The position numbers were made by a program, and so were the translations under genes. A stretch of 64,000 nt of DNA from an uncultured Sphingomonas sp. (GTDB taxonomy: Bacteria; Pseudomonadota; Alphaproteobacteria; Sphingomonadales; Sphingomonadaceae), in NCBI RefSeq assembly GCF_934560975.1, contig NZ_CAKTFO010000003.1:176133-240132 (forward strand), read 5' to 3'. Shown one piece after another: positions 51,419-60,234 of the stretch (within the stretch, counting starts at the first letter, position 1; each line of letters opens with the position of its first letter). Under the pieces are notes generated by a model, which had not been told where the DNA came from, made no database searches, and saw nothing but the letters and a program-made list of their open reading frames with translations.

Positions 51419-54391
51419 TCAGAATTCGACGGTCGCGCCGAAGAAGATGCTGCGGCCGAGCGCATCGTACCAACCCGGATATGTCGGGCCGTTCAGGTTG
51501 CTGTAGAAGTTCGTACCCAGGATCTGCGGATCCTTGTCGAAGACATTGTTGATGCCCGCACGCAGCAGAACCGGCTTCAGGCGCAGCGTCGCCGCAAGGT
51601 CGAAGGCGCTATAGGCCTTCAGCGCCGGCAGGTCGGTGCCCTGGCCCAGAAACGGATCATCCTCGTTGCCGTCATATTTGGAGCGGCCGATGTAGCGCCA
51701 GTTCAGCGACAGCTGCGCATTGCCGTAATCATAGCTGGTGCGGAACTGGTGGCGCCACTTCGGATTGGGCCCGCCGCAGGTGCGGCCACCCACGCCGGCG
51801 CAGTCATAGGTGCCCAGGTCGATTAGCGGCTCGTTCTCCGACTTCAGCGACGCGGTGCCGATCAGCGCGAAGCTGATCCGTCCCGCGTTGGTCAGGCCCA
51901 TGTCCGTCAGGTTGAGGCTGTAATTGGCGCTGACGTCGATCCCCTGCGTGCGGGATCCGCCGACATTGGCGTAGACGTCGGAGATACCCGTCGTGGCGCC
52001 ACCGAACAGCGCGCCGCTGCCGTTGCGGTTGATGCGGTCGCAATAGAGCGGATTGCCGGTTTCGAGGCACTGGGTCAGGATGGTGTTGCCACCGATGGTG
52101 CCGATCGCGCCCTTGATCTTGATGTCGAAATAGTCGGCCGTGATGTTCAGCCCGCGGATGAAGCGCGGCGTGAGGACGAAGCCGATCGAGCGCGTGTCCG
52201 CCTTTTCCGGCGTCAGCGCCGGATTGCCGCCGCCGATGGCGGTGCACTGGTCGGCCGGACATTCGAGGATCAGGCCATATTGCGACGGCAGCACGCCGGT
52301 CCGCCCGCACTGTTCCAGCGTCCGCCTAGGCTGCTCGCCGGAGCAGGGGTCCTGCGCGCCGAAATTGCCGCCGACGATGGGCGAGAACAGCTCGTTGACG
52401 GTCGGCGCGCGGACCGCCCGCTGCAGGCTGGCGCGGACGCGGATATCACTCGACGGCGCATAATCCAGCGCGAGCTTGTAGCTGTTGACCCGGCCCGACC
52501 TGGAATATTTGGACGTGCGGTAGCCGCCTTCGAAGGTCAGGTCCCGGACGAACCGAACGTCCTGGATCAGCGGTATGCGTACTTCGCCGTAGAATTCGTT
52601 CACGTCGAAGCCGCTGCTCGGCAGCACCTGCGCCTTGGTGCCGCCATAGATGTCGCCGGTCAGGTCGTTGGCGCCGGGCGTGTAGCTGACCCGCTCGTCA
52701 CGCCATTCATAGCCCAGTGCGAAACCGACGCCGTCGGTCGCCCACGGCAGCGTGACGCCATATTGGCCAAGATCGCCGGCCAGCGTGGCGCTGATGACCT
52801 TTTCCGTGCTGTCGCCCTTTTGATACGTGTCGGTGGCGATGTAGTTCAGCATTTCCGGCGTCCACGAGCCGAGCCCGCCGAGCACATTGAGCGGCACGCA
52901 CGACGGATCGGTGCCGTCCACCACCGAGCGGCAGGTGGCGACCCCGCTTACATTGACCACGTCTAGTGCCCGGGTGACGCGGGAAACGGAGAGCTGGTTC
53001 AGCTGCTGCTGGAAATAATCCGTGCGGCCATATTGCGCCGACACGTCATAGGTGAAGCCCTTGATCGGCTCGCCCCGGAAGCCGCCGACGAACCGGTAGG
53101 ACGTATGCTCCTGATCGTAATAACGCGGGCCGCCCTCGATGCTGCGCCGGCCGATCTGGACATGCGTCTGCTGCGATCCCGACAGGCCGAAATTGGTGCA
53201 AAGCTTCTGCACATGATCGGCGGTCAGCAGCGGATTGTCGCAGGCGATGTGGACCGACCCGTCGTCGGTCGGCGCGGAGCCTAGAAAGAGCGCGGATTCA
53301 GCGATCTGGTAGCGCGAGCGATCCTTGGTGAACATCGCATCGGCGTACAACTCGATCTCGGGAATGACCGCGTAATGGGCCAGCGCGCCGATCTGGTAAC
53401 GCTTGTCCGGACGTGAAAAGTAGTTGATCGGCGTATAGTTATACGTGTCGGTCGCCCCATTGTACGGCCGTAGCGTGCCGTTGGTCTCCGCGAAGAAGTC
53501 GCGCTGCGTGCCCTGCGGCGCGGTGCCCTGAACCACGAAGCGGTTGTAATTGCCGGATCCCAGGCAGGTGAACGGCGCTTCGGAGCCGGCCAGCGCGCAG
53601 GCGGAATAATCGTATTTGCCCTGGAAGACCGGCTTCGCCTTGCGATAGACGCCATAAGCGGTGATGTTGCCGCGTCCCTCGGCGAAGTTCGCCCCGAAGG
53701 CGAGCGAGGCGGTATAGTTGGCGCCGGTGGTGAAGGAGCCGTTGGGAACGGTGTATCCCTTCTCCGTCAGCGCGCGCTGGGCCACCCCATTGTTGTTGTC
53801 ATGCTGGTAGAAGCCATATTGCGCGTCGGCGAGGACGCCGTTCAGGTTGCGGCGAAGCTTGAAGTTGACCACGCCCGCGACCGCGTCCGATCCGTAAACG
53901 GCCGACGCGCCGCCGGTCACCACCTCCACATTCTCGATCAGCGGGGTGGGAATGGCGTTGAGGTCGGCGGCAGACCCGAACGGATCGCCCGGCATCAGGC
54001 GCTTGCCGTCGATCAGCACCAGCGTACGGTTGGCACCCAGCCCGCGCAGGTTGACGGTGGCGATGCCGGTCGAGCCGCTGTTGGACGTGCCGGTCGCATC
54101 CGGCACCACCTGTGGCAGGCGGTTGAGCAGGGTTTCGACGCTGGTGGTGCCCTGCAACCTGGCCTCTTCCTGGGCTACCGTCGTGATCGGGCTGACGCTG
54201 CGCAAGCCTGCTTGGGGAATGCGTGAGCCGGTGACGATGATCTCGTTTGCCGGCGCGGCAGCGGAGCTGTCCGCTTGCTCCGGCGGGGCAACGGTGCCGC
54301 TGATCTGCGCCGGCGCGGCTGTCGTCAACAAGGCGGTCACCAGCGCGCCGAGTGCGGCACCGTTCCGATTTAAGCCGAACTTCTTCTGCAT
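51419..54391 (-). CDS. TonB-dependent receptor heading the GH2-GH27 operon
   Basis: Receptor of about 990 residues. It starts MQKKFGLNRNGAALGALVTA, with GGGAG upstream; the extra upstream codons in the frame are promoter sequence. The TonB box is near NEIIVTGSRIP; the plug includes VETLLNRLPQVVPDATGTSNSG and VTGGASAVYGSDAVAGVVNFKLRR. The barrel ends GRSIFFGATVEF. It precedes a Tat-type GH2 and a GH27 on the same strand, so it should import the oligosaccharide these enzymes trim. The promoter has a perfect -10 inside the 14-base sequence shared with the DUF5695 gene at 2.95 kb. Confidence 0.94.
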   Translation of the reverse strand: MQKKFGLNRNGAALGALVTALLTTAAPAQISGTVAPPEQADSSAAAPANEIIVTGSRIPQAGLRSVSPITTVAQEEARLQGTTSVETLLNRLPQVVPDATGTSNSGSTGIATVNLRGLGANRTLVLIDGKRLMPGDPFGSAADLNAIPTPLIENVEVVTGGASAVYGSDAVAGVVNFKLRRNLNGVLADAQYGFYQHDNNNGVAQRALTEKGYTVPNGSFTTGANYTASLAFGANFAEGRGNITAYGVYRKAKPVFQGKYDYSACALAGSEAPFTCLGSGNYNRFVVQGTAPQGTQRDFFAETNGTLRPYNGATDTYNYTPINYFSRPDKRYQIGALAHYAVIPEIELYADAMFTKDRSRYQIAESALFLGSAPTDDGSVHIACDNPLLTADHVQKLCTNFGLSGSQQTHVQIGRRSIEGGPRYYDQEHTSYRFVGGFRGEPIKGFTYDVSAQYGRTDYFQQQLNQLSVSRVTRALDVVNVSGVATCRSVVDGTDPSCVPLNVLGGLGSWTPEMLNYIATDTYQKGDSTEKVISATLAGDLGQYGVTLPWATDGVGFALGYEWRDERVSYTPGANDLTGDIYGGTKAQVLPSSGFDVNEFYGEVRIPLIQDVRFVRDLTFEGGYRTSKYSRSGRVNSYKLALDYAPSSDIRVRASLQRAVRAPTVNELFSPIVGGNFGAQDPCSGEQPRRTLEQCGRTGVLPSQYGLILECPADQCTAIGGGNPALTPEKADTRSIGFVLTPRFIRGLNITADYFDIKIKGAIGTIGGNTILTQCLETGNPLYCDRINRNGSGALFGGATTGISDVYANVGGSRTQGIDVSANYSLNLTDMGLTNAGRISFALIGTASLKSENEPLIDLGTYDCAGVGGRTCGGPNPKWRHQFRTSYDYGNAQLSLNWRYIGRSKYDGNEDDPFLGQGTDLPALKAYSAFDLAATLRLKPVLLRAGINNVFDKDPQILGTNFYSNLNGPTYPGWYDALGRSIFFGATVEF

Positions 54392-54463
54392 ATCTGACTC
54401 CCAACCCGATCTGCGGTCGTGCTGTAAGGAGAGTGCAACATGATCGTCACGCATTGTCAAAAT

Positions 54464-54493
54464 ATATTATACGATATGCTATATACGAAGCAA
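54464..54493 (-). promoter_or_regulatory. promoter/operator of the TonB-GH2-GH27 operon
   Basis: Minus strand: TTGCTT (54493-54488), 16 bases, then a perfect TATAAT (54471-54466). The -10 lies in ATATCGTATAATAT (54477-54464), identical to the sequence upstream of the DUF5695 gene. The palindromic form suggests a regulator site overlapping the -10. Confidence 0.6.
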
Positions 54494-54619
54494 CTTTGGT
54501 TCGGCGAGGTGTGTTTCCGCCACATCTTCATGCATGGAGACTCGGCAGTGAAGCTGATCGGTTTGCCGGTGTGACCCGGCCATTGGGGGTGAAGAGGCTC
54601 GGGTGAGCAGGCCCGCAGC

Positions 54620-55153
54620 TTAGCGCACCGGCCGCTTGTCCAGCTTGCGCGCCAGGGTACGCCGATGCATGCCAAGGCGGCGGGCCGTTTCCGAAATGTT
54701 GAAGCCCGTTTCCGCCAACACCTGGTTGATCCGCTCCCATTCCAGCGTCTTGATGGTGCTGGCGCGTTCGCCGATCGGGGCAGCGGCATTACCCTCGAAC
54801 TTGCCGAACGCGCTCTCGATCTCGTCGGTGCTGGCCGGCTTGGCGACATAATGGCAGGCACCCAGCTTGATCGCCTCAACCGCCGTGGTGATGCTGGCGA
54901 AGCCGGTCAGCACGACGATTTGCATGTCGGCGTCATGCGCATGGAGCCGCTCGACGCAAGGCAGGCCGGATGCGGTGCCGAGCTTCAGGTCAACCACCGC
55001 AAAGCCCGGCTGCTCGGTCTCCAGCAACGTGTCCAGTTCGGCGGGGCTGTGGGCCACCGCGACGGAATAGCCGCGCCGCTCGAACGATCGCTGGAGAGTG
55101 CGGGCGAAAGTGGCGTCATCCTCCACGATCAGAAGGCGGCGATCGTCGCTCAT
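54620..55153 (-). CDS. regA: RegA/ActR/PrrA-family response regulator
   Basis: Product of 177 residues. The receiver has the acidic pair Glu11/Asp12, phospho-acceptor Asp55 (AVVDLKLG) and Lys105 (YVAKPAS). A Fis-type helix-turn-helix (INQVLAETGFNISETARRLGMHRRTLARKL) ends the protein, the exact layout of the RegA/ActR/PrrA global redox regulators. It overlaps the regB stop by four bases. The partner kinase and position after the oxidase operon imply control of respiratory genes, including possibly its own operon. Confidence 0.95.
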   Translation of the reverse strand: MSDDRRLLIVEDDATFARTLQRSFERRGYSVAVAHSPAELDTLLETEQPGFAVVDLKLGTASGLPCVERLHAHDADMQIVVLTGFASITTAVEAIKLGACHYVAKPASTDEIESAFGKFEGNAAAPIGERASTIKTLEWERINQVLAETGFNISETARRLGMHRRTLARKLDKRPVR

Positions 55154-56457
55154 CGGGCTTTCCCGTCGCCGGACACAAGCGGCAGGATCAGTCTGACTTC
55201 CGCGCCAGGATTGCGATTGTACGCCTCCAGCCGCCCGCCCAACCGCCGCGCGACATTGCTGGCGAGAAACAGGCCGACCCCATGGCCCGCGCCCTTGCTG
55301 GAGTGGTACAGCTTGCCCACGTCGGCGAGCAGGGTCGGCGGGAAGCCGGGTCCCTGGTCACGCACCGCGATCACCAGTTCGGCGGCATCGCGGCGGGCCT
55401 GCAACGCCACCCGGTCGGGCGACACCTCCGCCGCATTGTCGAGCAGGCTCCACAAGGCCTGGCGCAGCGCGGGCTCGGCCACCACGGTTGCATCGCCGAT
55501 CGCGTCGGCCTGGTAGGTCAGCGCCACGCCCGGCTGGGTCGCCGCCCAGGCGGCGGCCGCCTCGTGCAGAAAGGCGCGGACGCTCAGCTTGCCCATCGCA
55601 TCGCCGCGCGGTTCGCCGGCGGAGTGGAGGATGTCGGAGACGATGGACTTGCAGCGCCGGATCTCCGCCTGCATTTCCTCGATCTCGCCGCGCAGGGTTT
55701 CGTCACCGACAAGCGCAGGCATCCGACGCCAGTCCGCCAGGATCACGGCGATAGAGGCCAGCGGCGTGCCGAGTTCGTGCGCCGCTCCCGACGCGAACAG
55801 GCCCATGCGGACTATCCCGTCCTGTTCGGCCGCCTGTTGGCGCAGATCCGCCAGATAGGTGTCGCGCGCGCGCAGATTGTGGCTGATCCGCGCCATGAAC
55901 AGCACCAGCAGGGTCGCGACCAATGTGAAGCTGAGCCAGCTGCCGAGCGTGTGGACGTCGGCGGCGGCGGGCAGCAACCGTCGGGGCAGCAGCAGGGGGC
56001 GGTAGCGGACCGTCAGCATGGCGTAGCTGACGCTGGCGACCGCCACTAGGATCCACACCGACCAGGTTTCGAGCAGGATTACGCCCAGGGCGATCTGGAT
56101 CAGGTAGAGCGAGATGAACGGATTGGTTGCGCCGCCCGACAGGTAGAGTTGCAGGCTGAGCGACCCGACGTCGAATAGCAGCGCGAACATCAGGTCGATG
56201 TTGGTGATGGCGTGGCGCGTCATTGCCAGCAGCGCCAGCAGGTTCACCATCACCAGCGTGGCGATCACCAGCAGCATCGTGCCCAGCGGCAGCGGCACGC
56301 CGAGACCCGGGCCCACGATCAGGATGGTCAGCAACTGCCCCGCGACCGCGATCCAGCGCAGCTGCACCAGCTGCCGCATATTCTCCGCCGCGGTGGCGTG
56401 GAGCGAGGGACCGAAGGCGCGCTTGCGGGTCAGCGCCAGCAAAGGCGCTTCGTTCAC
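55150..56457 (-). CDS. regB: RegB/ActS/PrrB-family redox sensor kinase
   Basis: Product of 435 residues with six predicted membrane segments. Hallmarks are all present: the quinone-sensing GGATNPF (108-114), His227 in AAHELGTPL, and the redox-box Cys269 in EIRRCKSIV, whose oxidation switches RegB off. ATPase boxes (DNAAE, GKLYHSSKGAGHGVGLFLA) close the protein. It phosphorylates RegA when the quinone pool is reduced. The GTG start at 56457 overlaps the SURF1 stop by four bases (GTGA), favouring it over the longer frame. Confidence 0.95.
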   Translation of the reverse strand: MNEAPLLALTRKRAFGPSLHATAAENMRQLVQLRWIAVAGQLLTILIVGPGLGVPLPLGTMLLVIATLVMVNLLALLAMTRHAITNIDLMFALLFDVGSLSLQLYLSGGATNPFISLYLIQIALGVILLETWSVWILVAVASVSYAMLTVRYRPLLLPRRLLPAAADVHTLGSWLSFTLVATLLVLFMARISHNLRARDTYLADLRQQAAEQDGIVRMGLFASGAAHELGTPLASIAVILADWRRMPALVGDETLRGEIEEMQAEIRRCKSIVSDILHSAGEPRGDAMGKLSVRAFLHEAAAAWAATQPGVALTYQADAIGDATVVAEPALRQALWSLLDNAAEVSPDRVALQARRDAAELVIAVRDQGPGFPPTLLADVGKLYHSSKGAGHGVGLFLASNVARRLGGRLEAYNRNPGAEVRLILPLVSGDGKAR

Positions 56458-57161
56458 CCTTCTTTCTCCGGCCGCAGCACCAGCCATGTCGCGGCACCGC
56501 TGAGCAGAGCGAGCGTGAACCAGGTCAGCGCGTAGGAGAGATGGCTGTTGGGAAACGCGACCACGGTCAGGCCGCCGACCGGATAGCCGGACCGATTGGG
56601 CGTCGCGTCCGCATCGATGAAGAAGGGGGCGATAGGGCCGAAATGGCGGTTGCGTGCGATCGCCTGGACATCGCGCGAATACCAGCGATCCGCCCCGGGA
56701 TCGTTGGCGCGCAGAAAACCGCCCCCCGGCTCGGTTATGCGGAGCAATCCGGTTACGGTGACGGGGTCCTTGGCCGCGCCCGCCGCGCGGGTAGACGGTG
56801 CACGCCGATCCGGCGGGACAAAGCCGCGATTGACCAGAACCGTGCCGCTGGCGGTGACGAGGGGGGTGACGACCCAGTAGCCGGGGCCTCGCCCCGTCAC
56901 CGCCTGGACCAGTGTTTCGGCATCGTGGTGGAAAGTACCTCGTACCCGGATGCGGCGATAGGCATCGTCCGGGCCGATGGCGGGCCAGCTGGCGGGCGGG
57001 GGAAGGGGTTCGGGCTGCCCCTTGATCCGGGCATCCACCCGGGCGATCAGATCGAGCTTCCAGGCGCGGCGCTCGACCTGCCAGATGCCCAATGCGGTAA
57101 AGAGGAGCATGGCGGCCACGGTAAGGGCCGCCATGCCGGTTCGTGCGACCGAGCGGGTCAC
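56454..57161 (-). CDS. SURF1 family oxidase assembly protein
   Basis: Product of about 235 residues with two membrane segments, one near each end, and a periplasmic domain. Diagnostic SURF1 text is LGIWQVERRAWKLDLIARV, the GYWVVTPLVTASGTVLVNRGFVP region and NSHLSYALTWFTLA before the C-terminal helix. It helps insert heme into subunit I of heme-copper oxidases. A GTG start (57161) overlaps the cyoD stop by four bases. Its place inside the cyo operon fits assembly of this bo3-type oxidase. Confidence 0.92.
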   Translation of the reverse strand: MTRSVARTGMAALTVAAMLLFTALGIWQVERRAWKLDLIARVDARIKGQPEPLPPPASWPAIGPDDAYRRIRVRGTFHHDAETLVQAVTGRGPGYWVVTPLVTASGTVLVNRGFVPPDRRAPSTRAAGAAKDPVTVTGLLRITEPGGGFLRANDPGADRWYSRDVQAIARNRHFGPIAPFFIDADATPNRSGYPVGGLTVVAFPNSHLSYALTWFTLALLSGAATWLVLRPEKEG

Positions 57162-57583
57162 ATCGCGTCCGTGGACCCCATCTCCATGCCGGGCATCATG
57201 TTGGCGTTCATGTGGAACATGACCCACAACGACCCGATCAGGGCGATAAAGACGATGATCAGGGTGAAGATCAACGCCATCATGGTCCAGCCATTCTCCG
57301 AACGGCTGTTCATGTGAAGGAAGTAGACCATGTGGACCAGCACCTGCACCAGCGCGAAACCCATGCAGATATAGGCGGTGACGCGCGGGTCGGCGATGGC
57401 GCCGGACATGACCAGCGCGAACGGAACCGCGGTCAGGATCACGGACAGGATGAAGCCGGTCAGGTAGCTGCCCAGCGTACCATGCGCCGCGCCGCTGTCA
57501 TGCCCGTGCCCGTCTCCGTGCCCATGGCCGTGGCTGTGGTCGTGACCGTGCACGTCCGCGGCGTCGTGCGGGTGAGTGCTCAT
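57158..57583 (-). CDS. cyoD: cytochrome bo3 ubiquinol oxidase subunit IV
   Basis: About 141 residues with three membrane helices (SYLTGFILSVILTAVPFALV, AYICMGFALVQVLVHMVYFL, TMMALIFTLIIVFIALIGSLWVMFHM), as in CyoD. The N-terminal tail is unusually His-rich: eleven His in about 35 residues, alternating with Gly and Asp. The ATG overlaps the cyoC stop (ATGA) and its own stop overlaps the SURF1 GTG, so translation is coupled at both ends. The subunit stabilises the CuB site of CyoB. Confidence 0.94.
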   Translation of the reverse strand: MSTHPHDAADVHGHDHSHGHGHGDGHGHDSGAAHGTLGSYLTGFILSVILTAVPFALVMSGAIADPRVTAYICMGFALVQVLVHMVYFLHMNSRSENGWTMMALIFTLIIVFIALIGSLWVMFHMNANMMPGMEMGSTDAM

Positions 57584-58209
57584 CGAAGGACCCCCAGAAG
57601 ATAGACAAAGGTGAACACGCCGATCCAGATCACGTCCAGAAAGTGCCAGAACAGCGACAGGCACTGCAGCCGCCGGCGATTGTCGGCGATCAGGCCCTTG
57701 CGGCCGACCTGTACCATCAGCACCACCAGCCAGATCAGGCCGACGCTGACGTGCAGCCCGTGGGTGCTGACCAGGGTGAAGAATGCGGACAGGAAGGCGG
57801 AACGCTGCGGCCCCGCACCCTCGGCGATCAGGTTGGAGAATTCGAACAGTTCGATGCTGACGAAGGCCAGGCCGAACATACCGGTGATCGCCAGCCAGCC
57901 CTGCGTGGCCCGCACCTGGTTCTTGTCCATCGCCAGCATGGCAAAGCCATAGGTGATGGAGGACAGGAGCAGCATGGCGGTGTTGACCGCCACCAGCGGC
58001 AGCTCGAACAGTTCGGAGGGGCGCGGCCCCCCCGCATAGCTGCTGCCGTAGACGCCATAGCTTGCGAACAGCATCGCGAAGATCAGGCAGTCGCTCATCA
58101 GGTAGAGCCAGAAGCCGAGCGCCGTGCTGGCGCCCGCTTCATGGTGATGCTCGTCCAGTTCGTAGAAGACGGGCGCTTCCGCCCCCGGGGGCATGCTGCT
58201 TGACGCCAT
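57580..58209 (-). CDS. cyoC: cytochrome bo3 ubiquinol oxidase subunit III
   Basis: Product of 209 residues with five membrane helices. Family text is ALGFWLYLMSDCLIFAMLFASYGVY, ELFEFSNLIAEGAGPQRSAFLSAFFTLVSTHGLHVSVGLIW and a C-terminal HFLDVIWIGVFTFVYLLG. It overlaps cyoD and starts four bases after cyoB. It supports integrity of the proton-pumping complex in the inner membrane. Confidence 0.96.
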   Translation of the reverse strand: MASSSMPPGAEAPVFYELDEHHHEAGASTALGFWLYLMSDCLIFAMLFASYGVYGSSYAGGPRPSELFELPLVAVNTAMLLLSSITYGFAMLAMDKNQVRATQGWLAITGMFGLAFVSIELFEFSNLIAEGAGPQRSAFLSAFFTLVSTHGLHVSVGLIWLVVLMVQVGRKGLIADNRRRLQCLSLFWHFLDVIWIGVFTFVYLLGVLR

Positions 58210-58213
58210 TGTC

Positions 58214-60217
58214 TTATGCTCCCGTCGCGGTCGAAAGAGCGCGGGTCCGCGCGTCCTCGGACCGGGTTACTTCGTCGGCCGTGATGTAGAAGTCGCGGTC
58301 GTAGTTGAACGTATGCCCGATCGCCACGGCCAGGATGCCGACGAAGCTGATCGCCGCCAACCACCAGATGTACCAGATCATGGCAAAGCCGAACGCGGTT
58401 GCCAGGCCAGCCAGGATCACGCCCGTTCCGGTGTTGCGCGGCATGTGGATGGCGCGAAAGCCCCCCACCGGGCGCACGGCCTTGCGGCTCTTCATGTCGT
58501 ACCAGGCTTCCAGTTCGTGGACCATCGGCGTGAACGCGAAGTTGTAGGCCGGCGGCGGCGACGAGGTCGCCCATTCCAGTGTGCGGCCATTCCACGGATC
58601 GCCCGTGAAATCGCGCAGCTTCTCACGGTTCACGATGCTGACGAAGATCTGCACCAGGAAAGCGCCGATCCCGGCCGCGATGATCAACGCACCCACGGCG
58701 GCGACCACGAACCAGATCTGCAGGCTGGGATCGTCGAAGTGGCGCAGGCGGCGGGTGACGCCCATCAGGCCCAGCACATAGAGCGGCGTGAACGCCACCC
58801 AGAAGCCGACCACCCAGCACCAGAAGCTGACCAGCCCCCAGAACTTGTCCAGCTTGAAGCCGAACGCCTTGGGCCACCAGTAATTGATGCCCGCGAACAT
58901 TCCGAACAGCACGCCGCCGATGATCACGTTGTGGAAGTGCGCGATCAGGAACAGCGAGTTGTGGAGCACGAAGTCCGCCGGCGGAACCGCAAGCAGCACG
59001 CCGGTCATGCCGCCGATCACGAAGGTCAGCATGAACGCGATCGCCCACATCATCGGCAGCTCGAACCGGATCCGGCCCTTGTACATCGTGAACAACCAGT
59101 TGAAGATCTTGGCCCCCGTCGGGATCGAGATGATCATGGTGGTGATGCCGAAGAAGCTGTTGACGCTGGCACCCGAACCCATCGTGAAGAAGTGGTGCAG
59201 CCAGACCAGGTAGGACAGGATGCAGATCACGATCAGCGCGTAGATCATCGACGTATAGCCGAACAGGCGCTTGCCGGTGAAGGTCGACACGACTTCGGAG
59301 AAGACGCCGAAGGCCGGCAGGATCAGGATGTAGACTTCCGGGTGACCCCAGATCCAGATCATGTTCACGTACATCATCGGGTTGCCGCCGAGCGTGTTCG
59401 TGAAGAAGTTGGTGCCGACATAGCGATCGAGGCTGAGCATCGCCAACACGGCGGTCAGCACGGGGAAGGCGGCCACGATCAGGACGTTGGTGACCAGCGC
59501 CGACCAGGTAAAGACCGGCATCTTCATCAGGCTCATGCCCGGCGCACGCATCTTCACGATGGTGCAGAGCAGGTTCACGCCTGATAACAGGGTGCCGATA
59601 CCGGCGATCTGGAGCGCCCAGATGTAATAATCCACGCCGACATCCGGTGAGTAATCCAGCCCCGACAGCGGTGCCATCGCCAGCCAGCCGGTGCGGGCGA
59701 ACTCACCGATGAACAGGCTGGCCATCACCAGCGCGCCACCCGATGCCGTCATCCAGAAGCTGAAATTGTTCAGAAACGGGAAGCTGACGTCGCGGGCGCC
59801 GATCTGCAACGGCACCACATAGTTCATCAGGCCCGTCACGAACGGCATGGCCACGAAGAAGATCATGATCACGCCATGCGCGGTGAACACCTGATCATAA
59901 TGGTGCGCCGGCAGGAAGCCTTCGTTGGTGCCGAACGCCATTGCCTGCTGCGCACGCATCATCAGCGCGTCGGCAAAGCCGCGCAGCAGCATCACCAGGC
60001 CCATGACCATGTACATGATGCCGATGCGCTTGTGGTCCACGGACGTGAACCACTCCTTCCAGAGGTAACCCCACAGCCGGAAGTAGGTGAGGGCGCCCAG
60101 CAGCGCCACGCCACCCAGGGCCACGCCGGCAAAGGTCGCGATCAGGATGGGCTCGTGAATGGGAAAGCTTTCGAGCGTCAAACGCCCGAATATGGTCTTG
60201 ATGAGTGTTTCGGACAT
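58214..60217 (-). CDS. cyoB: cytochrome bo3 ubiquinol oxidase subunit I
   Basis: Product of 667 residues, the normal CyoB length. Heme/copper ligands are visible: HGVIMIFF (low-spin heme), WGHPEVYILILP with the His-Tyr crosslink, VWLHHFFTMG (CuB His pair) and the late HFHNVIIGG. The quinol-site RGFADALMMRAQQA is intact. It reduces O2 to water with proton pumping. It starts 17 bases after the cyoA stop. Confidence 0.97.
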   Translation of the reverse strand: MSETLIKTIFGRLTLESFPIHEPILIATFAGVALGGVALLGALTYFRLWGYLWKEWFTSVDHKRIGIMYMVMGLVMLLRGFADALMMRAQQAMAFGTNEGFLPAHHYDQVFTAHGVIMIFFVAMPFVTGLMNYVVPLQIGARDVSFPFLNNFSFWMTASGGALVMASLFIGEFARTGWLAMAPLSGLDYSPDVGVDYYIWALQIAGIGTLLSGVNLLCTIVKMRAPGMSLMKMPVFTWSALVTNVLIVAAFPVLTAVLAMLSLDRYVGTNFFTNTLGGNPMMYVNMIWIWGHPEVYILILPAFGVFSEVVSTFTGKRLFGYTSMIYALIVICILSYLVWLHHFFTMGSGASVNSFFGITTMIISIPTGAKIFNWLFTMYKGRIRFELPMMWAIAFMLTFVIGGMTGVLLAVPPADFVLHNSLFLIAHFHNVIIGGVLFGMFAGINYWWPKAFGFKLDKFWGLVSFWCWVVGFWVAFTPLYVLGLMGVTRRLRHFDDPSLQIWFVVAAVGALIIAAGIGAFLVQIFVSIVNREKLRDFTGDPWNGRTLEWATSSPPPAYNFAFTPMVHELEAWYDMKSRKAVRPVGGFRAIHMPRNTGTGVILAGLATAFGFAMIWYIWWLAAISFVGILAVAIGHTFNYDRDFYITADEVTRSEDARTRALSTATGA

Positions 60218-60234
60218 GGGTTCTTCCTGGCCGC

